Source: Bacteroidales bacterium UBA4459 (GTDB taxonomy: Bacteria > Bacteroidota > Bacteroidia > Bacteroidales > F082). Taken from it: DNA of 5,359 bases. The position numbers and the translations under genes were made by a program. Below are positions 1 to 5,359 of the stretch, in pieces (position 1 is the stretch's first letter; each line of letters begins with the position of its first letter). The stretch is taken from NCBI GenBank assembly GCA_002389465.1, contig DGOT01000287.1:1-5359 (forward strand), written 5' to 3'. Below the pieces are notes generated by a model that saw only the letters and a list, made by a program, of their open reading frames with translations, was not told where the DNA came from and made no database searches.

Positions 1-368
1 GCCATGTAAATACTGTCGCAGGCAATGGAGATCAGGGCGCCGGCAGAAGCAGCATTTTTATCGATGAACACATACACAGGTATATCGGTGTCAAGGATTT
101 TTGTACGTATGGAATCGGCATCGTTAAGTGTGCCCCCATAGGTGTTCATATGTATCAGAATAAGGTCGGCATGTTCTTCCTCTGCCGTTTCAATAGCCAG
201 CTTTGTAGTCCTCCACACCGGAGGGGCAATCATTTCTTTGATGTCGAACTGGTATATTTTAATCTGGGCTGTTGTATCTGTCTCGCTCCCTGATGTTGTA
301 GCAGAAGTGATAAATAAGGAGAAAACAATTAAGTATCTGAAAAAAAATGTGTGCTTAACTAGGTTCAT
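1..368 (-). CDS. NfeD/ClpP-class exported serine protease, N-terminal part
   Basis: The first 122 codons are present and the gene runs off the left window edge. The ATG at 368-366 is followed by a positively charged and then hydrophobic stretch (about residues 5-22) and a Ser/Thr-rich segment, which reads as a signal peptide. The mature part has the crotonase/ClpP-like fold pattern of the NfeD N-terminal protease: a strand and helix, then IHMNTYGG (72-79), then a strand IPVYVFID (96-103), and NAASAGA (105-111) with Ser108 in the position of the nucleophile. Family members use a Ser-Lys dyad and cleave membrane-associated proteins on the outer face of the inner membrane. The lysine and the C-terminal membrane and OB-fold domains would lie outside the window. 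The start overlaps the end of the upstream DUF2061 gene by 14 bases, so translational coupling is likely. The family call is firm. SppA is a less likely alternative, because the N-terminal layout fits NfeD better. Confidence 0.85.
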   Translation of the reverse strand, partial: MNLVKHTFFFRYLIVFSLFITSATTSGSETDTTAQIKIYQFDIKEMIAPPVWRTTKLAIETAEEEHADLILIHMNTYGGTLNDADSIRTKILDTDIPVYVFIDKNAASAGALISIACDSIYM

Positions 369-681
369 TTTCTGTTTTTTTATGCAGCTTGCGGTATTTC
401 CGTTTCCATACCCGACGTCTCCAGTATTTACCCCAGGCTACATTTGTCCATAACCGCTCATGGAAGTAATATAAAATAAGCTTGGCGACAACATCAACCG
501 ATGTAATGATAGAGGCTGTTTCAATAATTTCAGCAAGAGTTTTTTCTGTGTATTGGCGGAAAATAACAAAACTGATGATGAAAGTAGCTCCCGAAGCTAT
601 CAAACGCCAGCTTATCGCTTTTAGAACACTCCGTGTCGGGCTGTCTTTTTGCTGGGTATATTCCTTATTGCTGTTGCTCAT
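355..681 (-). CDS. DUF2061 small membrane protein
   Basis: A complete 108-residue protein. A polar N-terminus is followed by RSVLKAISWR (17-26), two predicted membrane helices (about 25-42 and 49-72) joined by a short loop, then KLILYYFHERLW (67-78) and a very basic tail (85-102, rich in Arg, Lys and Trp). The K-x-I-S-W-R start and the YY-x-HER-x-W end are the hallmarks I recognise for DUF2061. No biochemical function is established for this family. I recall DUF2061 genes near or fused to sulfate-activation genes (adenylylsulfate kinase, sulfate adenylyltransferase) in Bacteroidota and Proteobacteria, but none of those is visible here. The positive tail is probably cytoplasmic. The ATG at 681 follows a 59-base gap after the phosphatase gene, with no clear Shine-Dalgarno. 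Its stop lies inside the downstream NfeD-type gene, so the two are probably co-expressed. Confidence 0.85.
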   Translation of the reverse strand: MSNSNKEYTQQKDSPTRSVLKAISWRLIASGATFIISFVIFRQYTEKTLAEIIETASIITSVDVVAKLILYYFHERLWTNVAWGKYWRRRVWKRKYRKLHKKTENEPS

Positions 682-700
682 TCGGATTTATTTTAACTTA

Positions 701-708
701 CAAGTATA
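701..708 (-). promoter_or_regulatory. Weak candidate -7 element before DUF2061 gene
   Basis: TATACTTG on the minus strand differs from TAnnTTTG at one position (C for T). It lies 19 bases before the DUF2061 start, in the 59-base gap after the phosphatase gene. No -33 element is visible. It is listed because the gap is the only place where a separate promoter for DUF2061 and the NfeD-type protease could sit without being inside a gene. Confidence 0.18.
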
Positions 709-740
709 CTAAAAAATATGCAGTGCTCAGGCTTATTCTG

Positions 741-1532
741 TCAAATAAAATGACTGTTTAATTTATTAAGGAAGTTGTTGTGTAACAAATTATTGGAAGA
801 AACTATCTCCCTGCCGAATACATAATTGTCACCTCCTCCGAAATCGGTTACTTTACCTCCTGCCTGCTGCACTATGAACGAGCCCGCAGCTACATCCCAG
901 GGTTTTAAGCCATATTCGTAAAAGATGTCAAACCTGCCGCAGGCCACGTACGCCAGGTCGACGGCAGCGGAACCGAGGCGCCTGATCCCGGTTGTCTTAC
1001 GCATCAGATCCTTGAACAAGGCAAGGTAGGCATCCAGGCGCGAAAAATCATTGTAAGGGAAACCAGTTGCGAGGAAAGCGTTTTTTAACTCTTCTGTTTT
1101 TGAAACTGATATTTCGGCGTCATTCAGAAAAGCCGGTTTGTCTTTGATGGCGTGGAAACATTCTTTCAAGTTAAGCTCATAAACAATGCCCGTAATAATT
1201 TCATCGTGATAGCTTAAGGCTACCGAGATCGAATAAGCAGGAAGGGCGTGAATGAAATTTGTGGTTCCGTCTAGTGGGTCAATGATCCAGTTAAATTCAG
1301 ATGACCGCTTCTGTGTCTGGTCTTCTTCGACGATGAATCCTGCCTGAGGTGTTATTTTCTTCAGCTCACTGATCAGCCTTTGCTCGGCTTCTTTATCAAC
1401 ATAGGTTACAAAGTCGTTAAATCCTTTCTCTTTTATATCATCAGCTGTAATTTTCTTTGATTCGCTGTGTATAAAGTGCCCGACTGATTTAATGAGGTCA
1501 ATTGCCTGTTTTGAGATGGTCTCCAGGTTCAT
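741..1532 (-). CDS. Inositol monophosphatase family protein (SuhB-like)
   Basis: A soluble 263-residue enzyme, the usual length for Mg2+-dependent inositol monophosphatases. Metal-binding motifs appear in order: NDFVTYVD (39-46), the acidic pair E69-E70 followed by D71, DPLDGTTNF (85-93), and WDVAAG (212-217). The segment RRLGSAAVDLAYVACGR (184-200), leading into GLKPWD, closely resembles the matching part of E. coli SuhB. The DGTTNF form separates it from CysQ/PAP phosphatases, which usually have DGTKEF or DGTKGF, so the likely activity is dephosphorylation of inositol-1-phosphate or a similar sugar phosphate. The substrate cannot be fixed from sequence. E. coli SuhB also acts in rRNA antitermination, and that role should not be assumed here. 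The ATG at 1532 lies 35 bases inside lgt. It was chosen because the N-terminus (MNLETISKQAIDLI) reads as a normal family start. Confidence 0.93.
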   Translation of the reverse strand: MNLETISKQAIDLIKSVGHFIHSESKKITADDIKEKGFNDFVTYVDKEAEQRLISELKKITPQAGFIVEEDQTQKRSSEFNWIIDPLDGTTNFIHALPAYSISVALSYHDEIITGIVYELNLKECFHAIKDKPAFLNDAEISVSKTEELKNAFLATGFPYNDFSRLDAYLALFKDLMRKTTGIRRLGSAAVDLAYVACGRFDIFYEYGLKPWDVAAGSFIVQQAGGKVTDFGGGDNYVFGREIVSSNNLLHNNFLNKLNSHFI

Positions 1533-2688
1533 GGTTCACGTTTCTTTTATATGAATAGGTTAAATAGATAATGAGAAATATGCCTGTCATAAATAATATC
1601 ACGGATACAACTTCGGCCTGCGTGACCTTCATCCCCCATAGATCAAATAAGTTGTTTATCCTGATTTTTTCAATTATAAACCTTTCGACACCATTCAGTA
1701 TCAGGTAAATGGACGCCAATATTCCAGGTATTTGAATATGTTTGCGCAGTTTCCACAGCAAAAGAAAAATAAGGATGGCCATTGTTGTTTCATATACCGG
1801 TGTGGGGAATACACCTTCGGCCAGTTGAAAGCAATGCGGGCCCGTACAACCGGGGATCGGTATGCCTTCATTCAAAATGTTATGAGGATAATGATAAGAC
1901 CATAACCAGTCGGGAAGAAAGGAAATCCAGCCGGGTTTTTCCAGTGTGTTTACAATTCCCCAGTCACCATCACCCGCAACATGACACCCAATACGCCCGA
2001 TACCGTACGAAAGGATGAGAGAAGGCGAGACACTGTCAAACAATACCCACCATTTTATTCCTTGCTTATAAGCGTAGAAACCTACTGCTGCCGCAGCAAT
2101 TAGCAGTCCGCCGTAAAAACTCATTCCGCTAAAAGAGAGTAATTCGTTTATGGGATTGCGGGAGAATTCTTCCCAATTCTCAAGCCAGTGAAATACTTTT
2201 GCACCAAGGATGCCGAAAAGGATAGCTACAAAAACAATGGGCCAGGTATTATCCTGAGCATGTACAGTAACCTCTTCCCAAACAGGTGGATGGAGCTCCC
2301 TCTTTTTTTTTCGGTAATAGTACCAGGCGGTACTTGCAATCGCCACAATGATCCCGCCGGTAAAGGAGCCATCGGTTGACATCAGATAATCCTGTGGATT
2401 AGTAGCAAAACTGTTATAGCTCAGCAGGGCCCCGATTAATTTATAACCAATAAGAAAACTGATAATAAAACTGATGACCAACTCGGAGATTGATGCCGAC
2501 TTCCCTTTTTGGATCCTTTTTTTCTGATGTTTAATCAAACCCTCTTTCTCTTTTCTTTGGAGTTCGCGGTAAAGAAAATAGGCGCCAAACAAAAAGGCAA
2601 GGGCCAGGAAAAATCCATAACTCTGTATGGGCAGAACGATGTTCGTGCCAAACCAGTCGTTAATTAGGTCGCTAAGCTTTGGATACAT
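1498..2688 (-). CDS. lgt: Phosphatidylglycerol-prolipoprotein diacylglyceryl transferase, long form
   Basis: Lgt moves the diacylglyceryl group of phosphatidylglycerol onto the lipobox cysteine of prolipoproteins in the inner membrane, the first step of lipoprotein maturation. Recognisable parts are IQSYGFFLALAFLFGAY (helix 1, 21-37), SFYGGL (190-195, equivalent to E. coli SFHGGL), GRIGCHVAGDGDWG (231-244, holding the conserved Arg232 of the Lgt signature), FPTPVYE (294-300) and GVERFIIEKIRIN (333-345). At 396 residues it is much longer than the usual 260-300. The excess comes from an extra helix-loop-helix unit after helix 1 (see the internal repeat) and an extended loop at about 245-293 with Cys281 and Cys286. 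Basic cytoplasmic loops lie at about 41-63 and 126-131. This layout matches what I recall of Bacteroidota Lgt proteins. The leader has no clear Shine-Dalgarno. The gene end overlaps the phosphatase start. The C-terminal tail (after 380) is polar. Confidence 0.93.
   Translation of the reverse strand: MYPKLSDLINDWFGTNIVLPIQSYGFFLALAFLFGAYFLYRELQRKEKEGLIKHQKKRIQKGKSASISELVISFIISFLIGYKLIGALLSYNSFATNPQDYLMSTDGSFTGGIIVAIASTAWYYYRKKKRELHPPVWEEVTVHAQDNTWPIVFVAILFGILGAKVFHWLENWEEFSRNPINELLSFSGMSFYGGLLIAAAAVGFYAYKQGIKWWVLFDSVSPSLILSYGIGRIGCHVAGDGDWGIVNTLEKPGWISFLPDWLWSYHYPHNILNEGIPIPGCTGPHCFQLAEGVFPTPVYETTMAILIFLLLWKLRKHIQIPGILASIYLILNGVERFIIEKIRINNLFDLWGMKVTQAEVVSVILFMTGIFLIIYLTYSYKRNVNHEPGDHLKTGN
2065..2448 (-). 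repeat. Internal protein-level duplication inside lgt
   Basis: Two stretches of the Lgt protein align with each other: residues 81-126 (bases 2448-2311) and 162-208 (bases 2205-2065). Counted by hand with one single-residue gap, 17 of 46 positions are identical. Shared landmarks in the same order are G-x-K, a Leu, F-x-x-N-P, L-x-S, G followed by S-F-x-G-G, an alanine-rich helix, and Y-x-Y followed by a basic residue. The second copy holds the canonical SFYGGL motif. The first has SFTGG instead. This is similarity at protein level, not a near-identical DNA repeat, so the duplication is old. Confidence 0.65.
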
Positions 2689-2725
2689 GTATCAATGATT
2701 TTTTATAATTCACAGTAATCTTTAT

Positions 2726-2733
2726 CAAAAATA
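2726..2733 (-). promoter_or_regulatory. Candidate Bacteroidota -7 element before lgt
   Basis: TATTTTTG on the minus strand fits TAnnTTTG exactly and lies in the 69-base gap between the EamA gene and lgt, 37 bases before the lgt ATG. It could start an lgt-phosphatase transcript. The nearest upstream TTG is only 11 bases away, too close for a normal -33 element, and the gap is AT-rich, so a chance match is possible. Confidence 0.4.
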
Positions 2734-2757
2734 CGATTAAAAAACAACGCCTCATTA

Positions 2758-3666
2758 CTATTTATTTTTTTTCATATCCGAAAACTGTTGGAATACGATG
2801 CCAAAAATAATAAGCATAAGACCGGCAATAGTTGATGTGCGAATAGTTTCTCCTACCGTCAGGTTTATCCAGAATAGAGCAAAGAAAGGAGATAAATAGA
2901 TTAGGTTGCCCACCTTGGCAGTGTTGGCCGAATAATTGAGAGCCTTCAGCCAAATTATAAACGTAATACTCATCTCGAACAGGCCTATGTACAGACTTCC
3001 GGCCAGCGCTTCCCGAATGGGCAGGTGTATCCCTTCGCCCGTTGCTAGCAGGTAAGCCAGTATGTAAACAGAGCCAAAAAAAAGATTCAGCATGATCTTG
3101 CCGGTTTCTTCCCGCTTGTCTTTCATGTTTAGTATCCAGTAAACGGCCCAGAAAAAGGCACTTCCAACTGCAAGGCTTACGCCCAAAGGATTGGCTAATT
3201 CAAAAATTCGCAGGTTTCCGTTCGTGGAAATGACTACAATACCGAAGAAGCTGATAAATACAGCCACGATGCTGAGGGGTTTGATTTTCTGCTTAAGGAA
3301 GGGAATGGAAAGCAAAACCAGGGCGATAGGCCATGTATAGTTTAAGGTGCCGGCAACCTGTGCTTCGAGCAGATCGTAAGCCTTAAATAAGACCAGGTAA
3401 TACAAAAAAGGGTTAAACAGTCCCATAATGGCTGATGACAGCAAAGCTTGTCTGTTCAGGTCTTTGAATCTGAGTCGTTGAGAACTTATTTGATTGATGG
3501 CAAGTAATGTAATGCATCCCGAGAGAGCTGACCAGAATAACATTTGGTCGAACGGAATATACGTCAGCGTAAGTTTAAATGCCGAGCTCATGGTTGACCA
3601 AAAAACAACTGCCAGCAGGGCGAGTAGGTACGCCTTTTTTTGATTTGTTAATTTGTTGTTTGTCAA
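2758..3666 (-). CDS. EamA/DMT-family ten-helix transporter
   Basis: A 302-residue membrane protein, the usual length for EamA (drug/metabolite transporter) permeases, with about ten hydrophobic helices in two homologous halves (roughly 12-147 and 161-293). The first half opens with VFWSTMSSAFK (21-31) and closes with AGTLNYTWPIALVLLS (105-120) leading into a basic residue cluster. The second half has KVGNLIYLSPFFALFW (251-266) followed by GE (272-273), which is the matching end of the repeat. The substrate is unknown. Relatives export or import amino acids, nucleotide sugars and other metabolites. The start is inferred to be TTG at 3666: an in-frame stop lies 18 bases upstream (3684-3682), and the next ATG (codon 26) would remove the first helix. 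The gene sits 43 bases after the SLC13 gene and 69 bases before lgt. Its last residues are a basic DMKKNK tail. Confidence 0.88.
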   Translation of the reverse strand: MTNNKLTNQKKAYLLALLAVVFWSTMSSAFKLTLTYIPFDQMLFWSALSGCITLLAINQISSQRLRFKDLNRQALLSSAIMGLFNPFLYYLVLFKAYDLLEAQVAGTLNYTWPIALVLLSIPFLKQKIKPLSIVAVFISFFGIVVISTNGNLRIFELANPLGVSLAVGSAFFWAVYWILNMKDKREETGKIMLNLFFGSVYILAYLLATGEGIHLPIREALAGSLYIGLFEMSITFIIWLKALNYSANTAKVGNLIYLSPFFALFWINLTVGETIRTSTIAGLMLIIFGIVFQQFSDMKKNK

Positions 3667-3690
3667 ATTATGGTGGCTAGATTATGAAAA

Positions 3691-3698
3691 CAAAGATA
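3691..3698 (-). promoter_or_regulatory. Candidate Bacteroidota -7 element before EamA gene
   Basis: TATCTTTG on the minus strand matches the Bacteroidota -7 consensus TAnnTTTG exactly. It lies in the 43-base gap after the SLC13 gene, 24 bases before the proposed TTG start, and would give a short leader. No TTG-type -33 element is visible at the expected distance, which limits confidence. Confidence 0.4.
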
Positions 3699-3709
3699 AA
3701 ATTCCCTGA

Positions 3710-5242
3710 TTAATTGGTCATTGCCCAGGGAGGTACAATGTGCGGGTCGAAACCAAAAACTACCGTTCCCCAGTAATACGTGAGAAGTGTTATAACGATG
3801 GCGCCTAAGATATTCAATATGAAGCCGGTTTTGGCCATAGTTCCTATGGAGATCCTCTTCGAGCCAAAAACAATGGCGTTTGGAGGCGTGGCTACCGGAA
3901 GCATAAAGGCCATCGATGCGCTGATGGTTGCCGGCAGCATAAGGAGCAATGGGTTGACGTGCAAAGAAACCGATAACCCGGCAAGAATGGGAAGGATCAA
4001 CTGTGTTGTGGCCGTGTTGGATGTTACTTCGGTCAGGAATGTCATGCCCAGGGCGATGGTCAGAATGATGAGCAGGGTCGGCTGGCCTTCAAATAAACTG
4101 AGTTGCTCGCCAAACCATGTCGACAGCCCTGATTCCTTGAACCCGCTGGCTAGGGCAAAACCACCTCCAAACAGCAATAAAATATTCCACGGGAGTTTAA
4201 ACAGCGTTTTACGTGTAAGAATCCGTTTTCCTTTTCTGTTCTTTGAAGGAATGAAAAATAGCACGACGGCCATTGCTATGGCTACAGTTCCATCGTTGAT
4301 ATACGATGGGTTATCCAGCAGGCTTCCCCATCCCGGAATAACCGTATTGCCAAATGTAAAACCTGAACGGGTCAGCCACAAGAGAGCAAGTAAAATAAAA
4401 TCAGCGAACACTATTTTTTCTTCAAAGCTTGCTTTTCCAAGATCCATGTAATGCTGCCTGAAACTCACCTCTTTAAGTAACTTCCACGAAGCTGCGGGCC
4501 TAAAACTGAAATAGAGGTACAGCCATGTAAACAAAAACATAATCAGCGTGATGGGAAGAGCGAACACAAACCAATCAGAGAAACTTATATCGGGAGCCTG
4601 TGGAAACATGATGTCCAGCATCTGGATAAAAATAGGATTCGGAGGCGTGCCAACAAGTGTGGCAATCCCACCGATGGAAGCACCATAGGCAATCCCAAGA
4701 AGCAGTCCTGTTGAAAAACGAAAAATATCTTTTTTGTCCACATGCTCTTCCAGGTTTTTAATGATGGAGAGTATGATGGGCAACATCATCATCACCGTTG
4801 CCGTGTTAGATATCCACATGGACAGGAAGGCTGTTGCTGCCATAAATCCAAACAGCAGGCGCATTGGGCCGGTACCTGTAAAAAGTAAAATACGCAGGGC
4901 AATCCGCTTATGCAAGTTCCACCGTTCCATTGCCAGTGCCACGAGAAAGCCGCCAATAAATAAAAAGATCACATGGTTGAAATAGGTTACGGAAACATCC
5001 TTTCCATTCATAATGCCTAGCAGCGGAAATAAGATAAGGGGCATAAGGGCTGTGATGGCCAGGGGAATGATCTCGGTAATCCACCAAATTGCCATAAGTA
5101 AGGCGATGGCGAAAGTATAAGTTACTTGCGGCTGCCCGGGCTCAAGATCCATGAAAAGAATGATGTAGAAGAACAACAAAGGTGCAATAAGAAAACCAAT
5201 GATGTTTCGCAAGCTAAAATGATAACTTGTCTTACTTGTCAT
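3710..5242 (-). CDS. SLC13/DASS-family sodium-coupled anion symporter
   Basis: A complete 510-residue inner-membrane carrier of the divalent anion:Na+ symporter family, whose members import di- and tricarboxylates or sulfate. Both SNT signature motifs are present: SNTATVMMMLP (145-155) and SNTATTQLILP (408-418). In the structurally known relative VcINDY these lie at the tips of the two re-entrant hairpins that bind substrate and Na+. Each is followed by its partner loop, GTPPNPI (198-204) and ATPPNAIVFGSK (451-462). The inverted-repeat architecture is complete, with a cytoplasmic linker at about 248-275. C4-dicarboxylate is the default guess, but sulfate cannot be excluded. The ATG at 5242 is preceded by purine-rich GAAAGGGAA, a plausible ribosome-binding site and the best in the window. 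It is the first gene seen on this strand, so its promoter should lie in the AT-rich leader up to the right edge. Confidence 0.93.
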   Translation of the reverse strand: MTSKTSYHFSLRNIIGFLIAPLLFFYIILFMDLEPGQPQVTYTFAIALLMAIWWITEIIPLAITALMPLILFPLLGIMNGKDVSVTYFNHVIFLFIGGFLVALAMERWNLHKRIALRILLFTGTGPMRLLFGFMAATAFLSMWISNTATVMMMLPIILSIIKNLEEHVDKKDIFRFSTGLLLGIAYGASIGGIATLVGTPPNPIFIQMLDIMFPQAPDISFSDWFVFALPITLIMFLFTWLYLYFSFRPAASWKLLKEVSFRQHYMDLGKASFEEKIVFADFILLALLWLTRSGFTFGNTVIPGWGSLLDNPSYINDGTVAIAMAVVLFFIPSKNRKGKRILTRKTLFKLPWNILLLFGGGFALASGFKESGLSTWFGEQLSLFEGQPTLLIILTIALGMTFLTEVTSNTATTQLILPILAGLSVSLHVNPLLLMLPATISASMAFMLPVATPPNAIVFGSKRISIGTMAKTGFILNILGAIVITLLTYYWGTVVFGFDPHIVPPWAMTN

Positions 5243-5267
5243 TTCCCTTTCGGATTTAATAAACGTT

Positions 5268-5285
5268 GCAAATTAGTCAATTTGC
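5268..5285. promoter_or_regulatory. Inverted repeat in the SLC13 gene leader, possible operator
   Basis: GCAAATT, a 4-base spacer (AGTC on the plus strand), then AATTTGC: a perfect 7-base inverted repeat, 25 bases upstream of the transporter ATG. Its downstream arm on the minus strand overlaps TAATTTGC, one base short of the TAnnTTTG promoter element, so a bound regulator could cover the promoter. It is too AT-rich and too short for a terminator, and no T-run follows. The rest of the 117-base leader up to the right edge is AT-rich, with no gene on either strand. Confidence 0.35.
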
Positions 5286-5359
5286 TTAAATAATCGATTG
5301 TTTCACTAACCTAATGCTTATAAAAATTAATAATATCCTAAATAAATATAATTTAGTAA

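Noticed and set aside
142..712. Two plus-strand open frames opposite the NfeD-type and DUF2061 genes
   Set aside because: The minus-strand products carry strong family motifs. The plus-strand translations show none, and their hydrophobic runs mirror the membrane helices on the other strand.
682..740. Possible terminator hairpin after the phosphatase gene, followed by a T-run
   Set aside because: The GC-richer part (GCCTGAGCACTGC) has no complementary arm next to it. The 8-base palindrome AGTATACT at 703-710 is too short to mean much.
741..1532. CysQ (PAP phosphatase) as the identity of the phosphatase
   Set aside because: The motif is DPLDGTTNF with a SuhB-like central segment, while CysQ-type enzymes typically have DGTKEF or DGTKGF.
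2689..2757. Possible terminator after the EamA gene (T-run near 2735-2745 on the minus strand)
   Set aside because: The T6 run has no GC-rich stem before it. I could not draw a hairpin of useful length.
2762..2953. 63-codon minus-strand frame inside the EamA gene
   Set aside because: It is a frame-shifted shadow of the EamA coding sequence with no family features.
3780..4451. Long open frame (223 codons) on the plus strand opposite the SLC13 gene
   Set aside because: It lies wholly inside a clearly conserved transporter gene, its translation has no recognisable domain or membrane pattern, and it is explained as the complement of that gene.
5286..5359. Repeated TTAGG/CCTAA pieces near the right edge
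   Set aside because: These are five-base repeats in AT-rich sequence with no regular spacing, expected by chance.

Overview
The window looks like a piece of a Bacteroidota chromosome. The evidence is a long lipoprotein diacylglyceryl transferase (Lgt) of the kind I associate with that phylum, AT-rich spacers with few clear Shine-Dalgarno sequences, and two exact matches to the Bacteroidota -7 promoter element (TAnnTTTG) in intergenic gaps. The phylum call is an inference from these features, because no homology search was possible. Base composition looks moderate, about low-to-mid 40s % GC by eye.

All six genes lie on the minus strand, so transcription runs from the right end to the left. 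In that order they are: an SLC13/DASS sodium-coupled anion transporter (5242-3710), a ten-helix EamA/DMT transporter that appears to start at TTG (3666-2758), a long Lgt (2688-1498), an inositol-monophosphatase-family enzyme whose start lies 35 bases inside lgt (1532-741), a two-helix DUF2061 membrane protein (681-355), and the N-terminal part of an exported NfeD/ClpP-class serine protease that runs off the left edge (368-1). The last two overlap by 14 bases.

The spacing suggests three blocks. The transporter is probably its own unit, or the first gene of a longer one, with 117 bases of AT-rich leader carrying a 7-base inverted repeat. EamA and lgt each follow a short gap with a candidate -7 element. 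Lgt and the phosphatase are translationally overlapping, as are DUF2061 and the NfeD-type protease. No terminator hairpin was found in any gap, so read-through is possible. Functionally this is a membrane and envelope neighbourhood (solute uptake or export, lipoprotein lipidation, membrane-protein quality control) with one soluble phosphatase.

I found no mobile element, CRISPR array, RNA gene, toxin-antitoxin pair or defence system. The most interesting observation is that the Lgt seems to contain an internal duplication of about 46 residues covering its helix-loop-SFxGG module. This accounts for much of its unusual length.
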